A stretch of 33,604 nt of DNA from JANJTY01 sp038257155 (GTDB lineage Bacteria > Pseudomonadota > Gammaproteobacteria > Xanthomonadales > Xanthomonadaceae). The stretch spans positions 1-33,604 of the forward strand of contig JBBSJP010000049.1 of assembly GCA_038257155.1 (NCBI GenBank). Direction: 5' to 3'. Shown piece by piece: positions 1 through 7,772 of the stretch. Position 1 is the first letter of the stretch, and each line of letters begins with the position of its first letter. A program made the position numbers and the translations under genes. The notes beneath the pieces are model-generated. The model was not told the origin of the DNA. It saw nothing but the letters and a program-made list of their open reading frames with translations, and made no database searches.

Positions 1-62
1 ACCGCCGTGGCCTTGAACTCACGGGTATAGCGAGGGGTGGTGCGAGGGCCTGGTTTGGCCAT
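1..62 (-). CDS. IS3-family transposase OrfA, N-terminal fragment (runs off the left edge)
   Basis: The minus strand from base 62 reads MAKPGPRTTPRYTREFKATA and leaves the window. The R-Y-T-R-E-F-K-A-T-A pattern is the usual beginning of IS3-type OrfA proteins, the small helix-turn-helix protein that binds the element ends and is joined to the OrfB integrase by frameshifting. The ATG is preceded by AGGAGT at a good distance, which supports this start. Only about 20 codons are present, so it cannot be said whether the element is intact or which subgroup it belongs to. Confidence 0.7.
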   Translation of the reverse strand, partial: MAKPGPRTTPRYTREFKATA

Positions 63-110
63 TGTGAGGACTCCTGAAAGGTTAGTTCAGGGTGTCCACT
101 AAAGCGTAGG
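1..110 (-). mobile_element. Left end of an IS3-type insertion sequence
   Basis: The OrfA start at 62 is followed outward by a short leader containing AGTGGACACCCTGAACTAAC (minus strand, about 80-99), which resembles terminal sequences of IS3-type elements. The exact boundary cannot be fixed because the other end, and any target duplication, lie outside the window. I place the junction between about 95 and 135, just before the stop codon of the neighbouring gene. The outer limit of 110 is an estimate. Confidence 0.5.
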
Positions 111-137
111 CAGACTCAGGTCCGGTTGAGCACATAG

Positions 138-581
138 TTAGCCTTCGGCACGTGAGCCGTCGTGGGTGTGTTGGCTGAACCTCGGTTGGGCTTGATCAAG
201 CCACTGTTGCGCAGCTCGAACTTCATCCTTGGATAGAACGCCCTCTTCATAGTTGAGGCGAAGTTGACCATGCTCCGCTTCAATCCACAAGACCGCGTCA
301 TTTTTCCGAATGGCAAACGGGACCCCAGCGAGCAGTACCTTGAAGTCGTTCCTTGAAGGAACAAGTGTGTCTCGGAAGCAGATAATAGCTTCCAACGAGA
401 CGGCCGCGCTATCGATGGGCGCCAGAGTATCCGAATCCGACAGGCTCGCGATATGCAAAGACGAGTCTTGAACTAACTCCCCATCAACCATAACGCCGCA
501 ACTCTCACCGGCGGGCTCTCCCGCGAAGGCAAGGCTCCACCCGAGTACAGTGATAGCGATTAAGCAGCTACGAACTCGCAT
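138..581 (-). CDS. Hypothetical secreted protein, 147 aa
   Basis: I do not recognise this protein. It begins with a signal peptide: MRVR, a hydrophobic stretch (about residues 5-20) and a likely cleavage after SLAFA. The rest is mixed alpha/beta and acidic, ending in a hydrophilic tail. Two Cys remain in the mature part (in ESCGV and IICFR), which could form a disulfide in the periplasm. A GGAGG box lies 7 bases before the ATG, so the start is well supported. Its base composition is visibly less GC-rich than the genes further right, and it sits directly against an insertion sequence, which suggests acquired DNA. The reading frame is intact. No function can be assigned. Confidence 0.6.
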   Translation of the reverse strand: MRVRSCLIAITVLGWSLAFAGEPAGESCGVMVDGELVQDSSLHIASLSDSDTLAPIDSAAVSLEAIICFRDTLVPSRNDFKVLLAGVPFAIRKNDAVLWIEAEHGQLRLNYEEGVLSKDEVRAAQQWLDQAQPRFSQHTHDGSRAEG

Positions 582-978
582 GAGGAGACCTCCGAAGGCT
601 AACGCCTATTCGGCTTCATCGTGGAATGTAGCATTACGGCCTATTTCGGCTCGCGACGGTCTAGTCTGGAAGAGCGATTCTAGAATAATAAACGCTTTAC
701 TCCGATCTTATGGCCTAGTCCTGCGGCCTAGTCTTGCGGTCTTTCTCGGGGACACGATGGTAGGGGGATGCTCTCACCATGAGCTTGGCTGGGCAAGCGA
801 TTGGGGTGGCTCTTCTGCGGTACGCATGATGGCGCGGCTCTGCGCCTGTTGCTCAGGTGATTCATCGATTGCCCGCATGCGGACTGCCTACAGGAAACGT
901 GTGCGGCCCGATCCTGGGCCGATGCCGGCAAAGACCGTGCTTGCCAGCTGCAGCGCGCGAAATTGAGGCAAGGACTCA
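582..978. other. Gene-poor stretch, about 400 bases
   Basis: No convincing gene is seen on either strand. It must contain the promoter of the minus-strand secreted protein (start at 581); the local AT-rich patch near 655-705 is the likeliest place. A 13-base motif GGCCTAGTCYTGC occurs twice back to back at 712-737. Open frames here have unlikely compositions and no ribosome binding sites. Confidence 0.5.
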
Positions 979-1365
979 CTACTTCGTACTTTGCCGAATT
1001 TGGAAGATATTGCCCTCTGGGTCGCTGGCATTTCGCACCACGAATCCAGGGCCGCTCCACTGCTCAGGAAAGACCTTGCCTTCCAGCTGAATCGCAAGCG
1101 CCTCTGCGGCTGGAATGCTTTTGACGGTGCAGAAGAACTTGACCGCGGCGGTGTCGCGAAGTTGCGGCGGGCTCGAAATGGTGACCAGAGAGGCAACCGC
1201 CGGTGGCAGGGCATGCACGATGAGCTGCAGGTCGCTTGAACTGAGCACGGCCATCTGATCGGTGCGATGCACGGGCGTCAAACCGAGAACGCCCTGGTAA
1301 AAGGAGGAAACCCGGTCGGGGTCTTTGGCGTAGATGAAGATGCCGGCGCGAGCAGGTGCGGACAC
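979..1365 (-). CDS. VOC-family (glyoxalase/bleomycin-resistance fold) protein, 128 aa
   Basis: This is a single VOC domain of normal length: an N-terminal beta strand (GIFIYAKDP), the typical DRVSSFYQGVLGL helix, a central strand region, and the closing SDPEGNIFQI strand that in this family carries the last metal-ligand Glu. VOC proteins are metal-dependent lyases, dioxygenases or drug-binding proteins; which applies here cannot be read from the sequence. The start codon is GTG at 1365, chosen because GGAGG lies a few bases upstream and the protein begins exactly at the domain. It is followed downstream by the gene-poor stretch. Another VOC gene lies 111 bases upstream on the same strand, so the two may be co-transcribed, although the proteins are not close copies. 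Confidence 0.8.
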   Translation of the reverse strand: MSAPARAGIFIYAKDPDRVSSFYQGVLGLTPVHRTDQMAVLSSSDLQLIVHALPPAVASLVTISSPPQLRDTAAVKFFCTVKSIPAAEALAIQLEGKVFPEQWSGPGFVVRNASDPEGNIFQIRQSTK

Positions 1366-1476
1366 GAATCCTCCGGAGAGATTGGAAGTGCAGACGACCA
1401 GATGGGTTCGGCGCGCACGCCTGGGATCAGACGCCTGAATTGAGCCGTGCCGCAGAACGGGCTTTGCTGGAATGAG

Positions 1477-1908
1477 TCAGTCAGCGCTGATTGTGCCGCG
1501 GTTTCCTTCAATCGCGCGGCTTATCCGAAAAACGTGACCGTCCGGGTGACGCACGTGCATCTCTCGGACGTTCCAGGGCATGTCAGTTGGCGGCCAGGTG
1601 ACCTCGATCGCGTGCTCAAGGCAATGCCGATGCAATGCGTCAACGTCATCGACCCACAGTGACATCCAGACGGCCTTTTCCGCGCCCTCGCTGGAGGACG
1701 GGCCGAATGTGGCCGGATAGTCGTTATGCCCACGGCCGCCCTGCCCGTTCTGGCACAGGAAGATCTCGCAATGCCCCGAGCAGACCCCGCCGAACGTCGG
1801 AGGTGAGCCCCAGTCCCATCCCTTTTTCCATCCCAGTTTCTCGAACCACAAGAAGGATTGTTGAATGTCCGACACATTCAGGATTGGTGTCAGGTGTTTG
1901 ACGATCAT
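1477..1908 (-). CDS. VOC-family (glyoxalase/bleomycin-resistance-like) protein, 143 aa
   Basis: The protein is a second single-domain VOC member. It shows the opening strand KHLTPILNVSDI, the helix QSFLWFEKLGWKKGWDWG, a Cys-containing middle, the strand VWMSLWVDDVDALHRHC, and a C-terminal MHVRHPDGHVFRISR strand that resembles the metal-binding end of the fold. Bleomycin-resistance-type proteins of this shape bind ligand as dimers without metal; others are enzymes, and the substrate is unknown. GAGGA lies just before the ATG at 1908. It is upstream of, and in the same direction as, the other VOC gene. The pair sits between the IS end and the amine-oxidation genes in what looks like accessory DNA. 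Confidence 0.8.
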   Translation of the reverse strand: MIVKHLTPILNVSDIQQSFLWFEKLGWKKGWDWGSPPTFGGVCSGHCEIFLCQNGQGGRGHNDYPATFGPSSSEGAEKAVWMSLWVDDVDALHRHCLEHAIEVTWPPTDMPWNVREMHVRHPDGHVFRISRAIEGNRGTISAD

Positions 1909-2012
1909 GGAGTCCTCATGCGGCGCCAGCCGCCGTGAGTCAGGCAGCGCTGGAGTCGTCGACTTGGATGAATTATTGGATCGCTACTCGCTGAGGGGGC
2001 GGTCGAGTTCGG

Positions 2013-2038
2013 GAAAAGCAGCGCCGCGGGAGCGGCGC
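2013..2038 (-). terminator. Rho-independent terminator after the RidA gene
   Basis: A perfect 7-base stem GCGCCGC/GCGGCGC with a 4-base loop lies at 2021-2038. On the minus strand it is followed at once by TGCTTTTCCC. It stands about 125 bases downstream of the RidA stop and before the next minus-strand gene, which fits an intrinsic terminator separating the two units. Confidence 0.6.
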
Positions 2039-2162
2039 CCTCCCGGAGCTCGGGCCTGGTGAGGCTGGCGCGTTCACGAAGCCCGAGCAGCGTCAGCATG
2101 GCGCCATGGTCGGGGCCCGACAGCGCCTGAGCGTGGCGCCATCGCGAGCCCTGATGATCACT

Positions 2163-2654
2163 TCAGGGCCTTACGGCGGTCACTTCGATTTCCACCAGAA
2201 ATGCGGGGCTCACCAGGCCGGCAACCTGCATGGTGGAGCGCGCAGGCAGATTGGGTTGCGCTTCGGTGCCGAAGAACTGGCTGTAGCCTTCCATGAAGCC
2301 AGCGAAATCCATCTTGCCCTCCTTGCCAGGGTCACCCACGAGAAAGACCTGCATTTTCACGACATCGCCCATGCCCAGGCCGAGGCCTTCGAGGTCGGCC
2401 TTGATGGCGTTCAGTACGCTGACGGTTTGGGCCTTGGTGTCGCCGTAGGCCTCCAGGCTGCCGCGCGGGGCGTCGGCGTTGATGACTGACGGCACCTTGC
2501 CGCTCAGATATACCGTGGTCTTGCCGGCGGGGACCTCAACCGAGGCGGCGATGGGGAAGTTGCTGTTGGGGAGCTTGTTGCGAACCACGTCCTGCGCTGC
2601 AAGGGCGGGGGCAAGCAGCAGCAGGGGAAGCAGGAGGGCGATGGGTTTGCGCAT
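2163..2654 (-). CDS. RidA/YjgF-family imine deaminase with signal peptide, 163 aa
   Basis: RidA proteins hydrolyse reactive enamines and imines, such as those released by PLP enzymes or amine/amino-acid oxidases, to the keto compound and ammonia. Here the ~130-residue RidA domain follows a clear signal peptide (MRKPIALLLPLLLLAPALAAQ), so the protein should work in the periplasm. Visible family marks are the YLSGKVP strand, the segment LPARSTMQVAGL, whose Arg matches the substrate-carboxylate-binding Arg of active RidA, and the closing VEIEVTAV strand with its Glu. AAGGAG precedes the ATG. It lies 272 bases downstream of a cytochrome c gene and an FAD amine oxidase on the same strand. The two partner proteins are also predicted to be exported, which suggests that it clears the imine product of that oxidase. 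Confidence 0.88.
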   Translation of the reverse strand: MRKPIALLLPLLLLAPALAAQDVVRNKLPNSNFPIAASVEVPAGKTTVYLSGKVPSVINADAPRGSLEAYGDTKAQTVSVLNAIKADLEGLGLGMGDVVKMQVFLVGDPGKEGKMDFAGFMEGYSQFFGTEAQPNLPARSTMQVAGLVSPAFLVEIEVTAVRP

Positions 2655-2736
2655 GGGTGGCTCCTTGGGTTGCTGGTGAAAATTGTTGGGTGTCGATTTC
2701 CTGAAACGCTTACTGGAGGCTGTCCTGGCTCGGCAG

Positions 2737-2855
2737 TAGAGCCCCTCTCCCCAGCCCGCACCCCGGCCATCGCTTGTGCGAAGGCGCCCCTAATCCGCAC
2801 GAGCCGGTGGCTTGCAAGCGCGGCTCCGAGCCCCGCGCGCGGGCGAGGGGCTCTA
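2737..2855. repeat. Palindromic repeat element, copy A (~119 bases)
   Basis: The element is bounded by perfect 11-base inverted ends TAGAGCCCCTC (2737-2747) and GAGGGGCTCTA (2845-2855). The part at 2743-2787, read on the minus strand, matches 23590-23634 inside lpdA at 38 of 45 positions by my count, so this is a dispersed family. It fills most of the gap between the RidA and cytochrome c genes and could fold into a long stem in the mRNA. Confidence 0.75.
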
Positions 2856-2926
2856 CATTCTCGGCTGAGCATTCGAGGTTTGGCGGGTCCTAACTGGCTC
2901 ACGTCTAATCCAGGAATGTGCGGGCT

Positions 2927-3415
2927 TCAGTTCGATGCCGGGGCTTCCGGCTGAGGGCGCAGGGCGCGTACTTCGGCGGGTGTTATCGGGTCCGGGTAGT
3001 TGTTTCCAAAGTTGCTGCGGATGTGGTTCACGACGTTGGCGATCTGTTCGTCGCTGAGCCAGACCGGCTCGAAAAAGCCGCCGGCATCAGGGTTGTGAGC
3101 AAAGGCGGGCATGTTGCGACGACCGTTGAGAATGGTGATCGCCACGTAATTGGCGGAGGCCATCGCCGGGTTGGCGGCAAATGCGGGATAGTTGCCCGCG
3201 CCCTGCGCGCCCAGGCCTTGCGGCATGTGGCAACCCTGGCATATCTGCGCGTACACCTGCTCGCCACTGGTGGTGCCGAGCATGCCTTGAGCTTCCGCTT
3301 CGGCATTGGATGCGGCCGCATCCGGGGACGTGTCCTGCGCCATGGCGATACAGACCGGCAACAAGATCAGCATCGGCACTGCGCAGGCAATTCGTAGCGA
3401 CAAGCGGATACTCAT
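2927..3415 (-). CDS. Periplasmic class I c-type cytochrome, 162 aa
   Basis: The protein has a signal peptide (MSIRLSLRIACAVPMLILLPVCIAMAQ) and one haem-binding motif C59-Q-G-C62-H63. It also has the typical class I layout: GEQVYAQICQGCHMPQG, then PAF, a probable axial Met in RRNMPAF (Met102), and a C-terminal helix LSDEQIANVVNHIRSNFG. It is a one-haem electron carrier. Its ATG overlaps the TGA of the upstream FAD amine oxidase (ATGA), so the two are translationally coupled. This suggests it is the dedicated electron acceptor of that flavoenzyme, as cytochromes are for some amine-oxidase-family dehydrogenases such as the nicotine enzyme NicA2. A much longer frame continues upstream through the oxidase gene, but the signal peptide and coupling fix the start here. 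Confidence 0.9.
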   Translation of the reverse strand: MSIRLSLRIACAVPMLILLPVCIAMAQDTSPDAAASNAEAEAQGMLGTTSGEQVYAQICQGCHMPQGLGAQGAGNYPAFAANPAMASANYVAITILNGRRNMPAFAHNPDAGGFFEPVWLSDEQIANVVNHIRSNFGNNYPDPITPAEVRALRPQPEAPASN

Positions 3416-5022
3416 GTTGCGGCTCCCTGTGCCAGAGCGCGCTGATGCAGTCGTTCGATCGCGTCGAGCGCCGAGGTGACCGCGCCTTCCTGCCAGGCCG
3501 GCAGGTACGAGGCATGTTCGCCGGCCAGCACGATGCGGCCGTCGAATCCGCACAGCGCATCGTAGTGCTGATCGCGCAGGGCATCGTTCCATTGCGCGAA
3601 GCAGCCCATTGCCCAGGGCACGCGATGCCAGGCAACCGACACGCCGTTGTCGAACTCGGCCGGGTACTGCGGGTGGATCTGGCTGCCCTGCAGCACCGCC
3701 GCCTGCACCCGCTCTGCCGGCGACATTGCGGTAAAGCGCGTGGCGTCCAGACCCCAGGCATAGGCGCCCAGCAGCACGCCCTTGCCCGGTCGGTTGTAGC
3801 CGTGGCTGGGATAGCTGATGTTGCCGATCGGCAGGTCGGTGTAGCTGATGCCGCCGTAGATGTGTTCGTCCTCTTCCCAGAAGCGGCGCTTGAACTGCAG
3901 GCCGATCTTGATCGATGCGGCATAGGGCAGGCTGTTGATGGCGGCGCTCATGGCGCTGCCCACGTTCATCGGAATCTGTCCCAGGATCGAGAGCGGAATG
4001 GTGCAGACACACCAGTCGGCGCTGACCGTGTGACGGCTGCCAGGCTGGCCGGTGTCTTCGAAGGTGGCGCGCACACCGGCATCGTCCTGATGGATGTCCA
4101 CCACGCGCGCGTTGAAGCGGATCAGGCCGTCCAGTTCGCGCGCGAAGGCCTGGGCGATGTTGTCCATGCCGCCGACCGGCTGCAGCATGGTGCCCTGCAT
4201 TTCGTAGAGGTCGCCAATCGGCAGCCTGCCCCACAGGCCGGCCTCCAGCACGTCGTGCAGGCCGACCGGTTGCGACGGCACCGGCCTGCCGCCGAGCCCG
4301 CCTCCGGCATCCTTGTCGAAGCCGCGGCGCTCGCTGCTGAAACCGCTGGCGGAGTAGGTGTAGTTGCGGTCCAGGGCACCCCACCATTGCAGTGAGCCCA
4401 GCAGGCGTTCCTGGTCTTCCTTGCTGATCGGGGTATCCAGCTTGCCGCCGGCGGCGGCCTTGGCCAGCAGTTCGGCGATGTTGCCGTGGAAGTCGGCGCG
4501 CACCGCGCGGTAGCGCTGCGGCTTGCCATCGAAGGCGCCTTGACCATGTAGGTAGGCGTTGTAATTGACCTGAGCGAAGTTCTCCAGCGCCACGCCCAGC
4601 TGTCGGCAATAGCCGAGGATGCCGTGGTGATGATGCGGCAGGCGCCAGGGGCCGGGGTTGATGTACAGGCCGGGATCAAAGCCGCAGGTCTGGGTTTCGC
4701 CACCCAGCTCGGTGTAGCTGTCGCCGCCGCGCAGGGTGAATACCCGACCACCGGCGCGTGGGTTGTATTCCAGCACCTGCACGCGGTATCCGGCCTTGCG
4801 CAGTTCGAATGCCGCCACCATGCCGGCGATGCCTGCGCCCAACACCAGCACCGACGCGCCCGTGGGAGCCGCGCCAAGTTTCGGCACACCACCGAAATTC
4901 GATTCGGCGGCAACGCCCAGGCTGCTCATGGCCTGGTACATCGCGGCGCTGCCGGCCGAGAAGCCGATCATGCGCAAGACCTGCCGTCGTGTCACGGCGC
5001 TTCCCGGAGTGGTACCGGCCAT
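3412..5022 (-). CDS. Tat-exported FAD-dependent amine oxidase/dehydrogenase, 536 aa
   Basis: This is a flavin-containing amine oxidase family protein. A twin-arginine signal (T-R-R-Q-V-L-R-M, residues 11-18, then a mild hydrophobic stretch) points to folded export. The Rossmann FAD motif is VLGAGIAG (about 60-67), followed by LEYNPRAGGRVFTL. The C-terminal FAD motif is LAGEHASYLPAWQEGAV. Family members oxidise amines or amino acids to imines; the substrate is unknown. I chose the ATG at 5022, which has GGGGGAGA in front and starts shortly before the Tat motif; the frame is open 29 codons further up without support. The downstream cytochrome c gene overlaps by 4 bases and an exported RidA gene follows. 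This suggests a dehydrogenase that passes electrons to the cytochrome rather than to oxygen. Confidence 0.9.
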   Translation of the reverse strand: MAGTTPGSAVTRRQVLRMIGFSAGSAAMYQAMSSLGVAAESNFGGVPKLGAAPTGASVLVLGAGIAGMVAAFELRKAGYRVQVLEYNPRAGGRVFTLRGGDSYTELGGETQTCGFDPGLYINPGPWRLPHHHHGILGYCRQLGVALENFAQVNYNAYLHGQGAFDGKPQRYRAVRADFHGNIAELLAKAAAGGKLDTPISKEDQERLLGSLQWWGALDRNYTYSASGFSSERRGFDKDAGGGLGGRPVPSQPVGLHDVLEAGLWGRLPIGDLYEMQGTMLQPVGGMDNIAQAFARELDGLIRFNARVVDIHQDDAGVRATFEDTGQPGSRHTVSADWCVCTIPLSILGQIPMNVGSAMSAAINSLPYAASIKIGLQFKRRFWEEDEHIYGGISYTDLPIGNISYPSHGYNRPGKGVLLGAYAWGLDATRFTAMSPAERVQAAVLQGSQIHPQYPAEFDNGVSVAWHRVPWAMGCFAQWNDALRDQHYDALCGFDGRIVLAGEHASYLPAWQEGAVTSALDAIERLHQRALAQGAAT

Positions 5023-5174
5023 TCGCTTCTCCCCCAGCGCATGCGAGCCCCTTGCCCGGGTGCACGATACACCTGATGCGGAGCGGCTGTGGCATGGTGC
5101 ACGTATCAACCATCGCGGCCTGCGCGCGACCGGGTGCTTGGCATTGACTTGATGCGACGGCGGGACTGCGCCCT

Positions 5175-5201
5175 GCGGTCGCCGACAGGGTCGGCTCCTA
5201 C
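5175..5201 (-). repeat. GTAG-headed REP palindrome
   Basis: On the minus strand this reads GTAGGAGCCGACC and then TGTCGGCGACCGC, with the stem GCCGAC/GTCGGC at 5181-5195. A GTAG head with an imperfect palindrome is typical of REP sequences moved by RAYT transposases. It lies in the 207-base gap between the FAD oxidase start and the membrane-protein stop, in which I see no gene. Confidence 0.65.
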
Positions 5202-5229
5202 AGGGGCGGCGTCGCGGGGACGGTTCCGC

Positions 5230-6471
5230 TCAGGCCGGCAGGGTAGCCAGCAGGCCATCAATGCGCTGCAGAACCTTGTCGTCGGCGCGCTCACGCGCGG
5301 CCTCCAGCACGCGACGCGCTTGGTCTTCCCGATCTGGCTGGCGGAGCAGCAAGTCGGCCGCCGTCAAGCTCCATTCGGGCATGTCCGGGTGACGCGGCTC
5401 CTTGCGGATCGCTGCGTCGAGCAGATCGATGGCGAGTTGACTCTGGCCTGTCACTGCAGCACGGCGCGCCAGCTTTGCGCCGTCCTCCACTTCCGGCGTG
5501 GTGAAGTCCGGATCCACGTCCAGGCACTCGCGCGCCAGTCCCAAGGCGCGGCGCTCCTGCTTCTCCAGCAACAGCAGATGCAAAAAGGTGCGTCCATGCG
5601 CGATCAGGCCCGCGTTGTCATTGGCCTGCCGCAACAGCCGACGAAACAGCTCGTGCACTTCCAGCGACACCGAGCGCTCGCGCATCTCTTCCCGAAGCAG
5701 GCCCAGCGCGGCTTCGGGTTCACCTTCCTGCAGACGGGCGCTGGCCTGGTCGAGCAAGTCCTGGTCACGGTCGCGCGGGCGCCCGCCGGCCTGGTCGCGG
5801 TGCGCTTCGGGCTCGAAGTGCAGTTCTTCGTGGTACTGGTAGATCAGGTAGCCCATCAGATGGAAGGTGGCGAACAGGCCCCAGAACGCGAAGGCGTTGA
5901 CCAGTGGATCAGCCAGCAGCAGCGGCAGGAAACGGGCCAGCAGCTGCCCTGCATTGATGGCGCTGATCTGGATCACGAACAGCAGTCCGACCAGTGCCAG
6001 ATAAGGCCAGCCGATGCGGCCGATGACGGTGAACCAGCGGCCCGGCTCCAGCGCATTGCCCAGGCTGCCGCTCATCGCCAGCACCATGATCGCCACCGGC
6101 TGGATCAGCAGCATGAGCACGAACAGCGCTATGCCCAGCGGCGGAACGACCATCAACACCACCGACGGAACCGTCCACAGAATGATCTGCAGGCCGATGA
6201 AGTACAGCACCTCGCTTCCATCAACGCGCAGCACGCTTTCCGGCGGGCTGAGGTTGCCATGCGCGGTGTGCTGCAGAATCTCGAAGGCAAACTTGTATGC
6301 GGCAAGCCAGCAGATCAGGGTCATCAGCCAGCCAAGGCCAGGTAGCCAGCCCAGCACGAGGATGGCGATTACCAGCACCGCGATGGTTGGCAGGCCAGCG
6401 CCACTGAACGGATAGGCAGATATCTCGCGCAGGCGCTGCCAGAAAGGTTGAATCGGCTTGATTTGGTTCAT
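5230..6471 (-). CDS. Multipass membrane protein with C-terminal helical-repeat domain, 413 aa
   Basis: I recognise the type but not a named family; a DUF4013-like membrane domain is possible. The N-terminal ~225 residues hold about five to six hydrophobic helices (for example TIAVLVIAILVLGWLPGLGWLMTL as two halves, ALFVLMLLIQPVAIMVLAM, and WPYLALVGLLFVIQI). From about 240 on the protein is soluble, acidic and built of helix pairs resembling tetratricopeptide repeats (EGEPEAALGLLREEM, GQSQLAIDLLDAAIR). TPR domains usually bind partner proteins, so it may be a membrane scaffold. No good ribosome binding site precedes the ATG at 6471. The YdcH-like gene lies 48 bases upstream on the same strand. 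Confidence 0.75.
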   Translation of the reverse strand: MNQIKPIQPFWQRLREISAYPFSGAGLPTIAVLVIAILVLGWLPGLGWLMTLICWLAAYKFAFEILQHTAHGNLSPPESVLRVDGSEVLYFIGLQIILWTVPSVVLMVVPPLGIALFVLMLLIQPVAIMVLAMSGSLGNALEPGRWFTVIGRIGWPYLALVGLLFVIQISAINAGQLLARFLPLLLADPLVNAFAFWGLFATFHLMGYLIYQYHEELHFEPEAHRDQAGGRPRDRDQDLLDQASARLQEGEPEAALGLLREEMRERSVSLEVHELFRRLLRQANDNAGLIAHGRTFLHLLLLEKQERRALGLARECLDVDPDFTTPEVEDGAKLARRAAVTGQSQLAIDLLDAAIRKEPRHPDMPEWSLTAADLLLRQPDREDQARRVLEAARERADDKVLQRIDGLLATLPA

Positions 6472-6519
6472 TGTGCGGCGACGTGTAGGTAGCGGAGAAG
6501 GTGCGGCGGCAGGCTCGGC

Positions 6520-6735
6520 TCAGGCATCCAGATCGGGAATCAATCGACTCTCCAGGCGCGCGATGCTGTCCTTCAGCACCAGCTTGCGTTTCTTGAGTCG
6601 CTTGAGGGCAAGCTCGTCAGCGCCTGAATCGTGCGACAAACGGGCAATCACCGCGTCCAGATCACGGTGTTCGCTGCGCAGCTCGATCAGCTGGTGCACG
6701 ATCTTCGAGGGGTCGATTCGCTCCATCCACCGCAT
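6520..6735 (-). CDS. YdcH-like (DUF465) small coiled-coil protein, 71 aa
   Basis: The protein is small and charged, with a heptad-like helical pattern: LIELRSEHRDLDAVIARL, then ELALKRLKKRKLVLKDSIARLESRL. The central LKRLKKRKLxLKD stretch is the mark of the DUF465/YdcH family, widespread in proteobacteria and of unknown function. The length is normal. An in-frame ATG at 6726 would remove three residues and is equally likely, since neither start has a strong ribosome binding site. It is divergent from ttcA with 87 bases between them. Confidence 0.85.
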   Translation of the reverse strand: MRWMERIDPSKIVHQLIELRSEHRDLDAVIARLSHDSGADELALKRLKKRKLVLKDSIARLESRLIPDLDA

Positions 6736-6822
6736 CCGTTCCCGATATCGACGCCAAGCTTACCGCTATGCGCGGGACGACGCGGCGTTAAAATGCGCGG
6801 CCGAATCCGGTAACTCCCCAGC

Positions 6823-7722
6823 ATGCCGTCCACCACCCTTACCATCGCCCGCGATGCCATGCGTCTGGGCGCGCTGCTACGCCATCAGGTCGGGCGCGCC
6901 ATTGCCGAGTTCGGCCTGATCGAAGACGGCGACAAGGTGATGGTCTGCCTGTCCGGCGGCAAGGACAGCTACGCCATGCTGGACCTGCTGTTGCAGCTGC
7001 AACGCAAGGCGCCGCTGCGCTTCGATCTGGTGGCCGTGAATCTGGACCAGAAGCAGCCCGGCTTTCCGGCTGACGTGCTGCCCAAATATCTCGAAGACCT
7101 GGGCGTGCCCTACCGCATCCTGGAGCAGGACACCTACTCCGTGGTCAAGCGCCTGCTGCCCGAAGGCAGCACGCTGTGCTCGCTCTGTTCGCGGCTGCGG
7201 CGCGGCGCACTGTACCGCTACGCCGCCGAGCAGGGCTTCAGCAAGATCGCCCTGGGGCACCATCGCGACGATCTGGTGATCACGTTTTTCATGAACCTGT
7301 TTCATCACGCCCGGCTGGGCAGCATGCCGCCCAAGCGCCTGAGTGATGATGGCCAGCACCTGCTGATCCGTCCGCTGATCCACTGCAGCGAAGCCGATCT
7401 GGCCGCGTATGCCGAACTGCGCGGCTTCCCGATCATTCCCTGCAATCTGTGCGGCTCGCAGGAAAACCTGCAACGCAAGGAAATCGGCCGAATGCTGGCC
7501 GACTGGGAGCGCGAAACCCCCGGACGCATCGCGCAGATAGCCCGCGCCCTCGCGAATGTGCGACCCTCCGAACTGGCCGACCCCGCCCTGTTCGACTTCG
7601 CAGCGCTGGCCAGGACCCTGCAGGAGGTCCAGCCGCGCGCGCCGTCACCGTCGGCTGGCGAGGCAGCAGGAACCGGCGAAAGCGGCAGCGCAACTCGCCA
7701 AAACGCCCACCTGCCAAGCTAG
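6823..7722 (+). CDS. ttcA: tRNA 2-thiocytidine(32) synthetase TtcA, 299 aa
   Basis: TtcA adds sulfur to C2 of cytidine 32 in tRNA, using ATP to adenylate the base and an iron-sulfur cluster to deliver sulfur. The PP-loop SGGKDS (residues 44-49) binds ATP. Two CxxC pairs, C119-S-L-C122 and C207-N-L-C210, are the cluster ligands and tRNA-thiolation signature. The segment ALGHHRDDLVITFFMNLFHHARLGSMPPK is highly typical of TtcA. The last 40 residues are Pro/Ala/Ser-rich and vary in this family. A TAAAAT box at 6789-6794 may be the -10 of its promoter. It is divergent from the YdcH-like gene and is followed by a pyrimidine-rich repeat region. Confidence 0.96.
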   Translation: MPSTTLTIARDAMRLGALLRHQVGRAIAEFGLIEDGDKVMVCLSGGKDSYAMLDLLLQLQRKAPLRFDLVAVNLDQKQPGFPADVLPKYLEDLGVPYRILEQDTYSVVKRLLPEGSTLCSLCSRLRRGALYRYAAEQGFSKIALGHHRDDLVITFFMNLFHHARLGSMPPKRLSDDGQHLLIRPLIHCSEADLAAYAELRGFPIIPCNLCGSQENLQRKEIGRMLADWERETPGRIAQIARALANVRPSELADPALFDFAALARTLQEVQPRAPSPSAGEAAGTGESGSATRQNAHLPS

Positions 7723-7772
7723 ATCGCTCCACCACGTCCAGTAAACCCAATACCCAAGCGGCGCCCGTCGCC

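Noticed and set aside
550..966. A 138-codon plus-strand frame in the gene-poor left stretch
   Set aside because: It begins inside the signal-peptide region of the opposite gene, has no ribosome binding site, and its composition is unlike a folded protein.
2927..4609. A 560-codon open frame running through the cytochrome gene and most of the FAD oxidase gene
   Set aside because: Only its last ~162 codons make a real protein (signal peptide, CxxCH); the upstream part is Arg/Gly/Ala-rich and lies out of frame within the oxidase gene, a usual effect of high GC.
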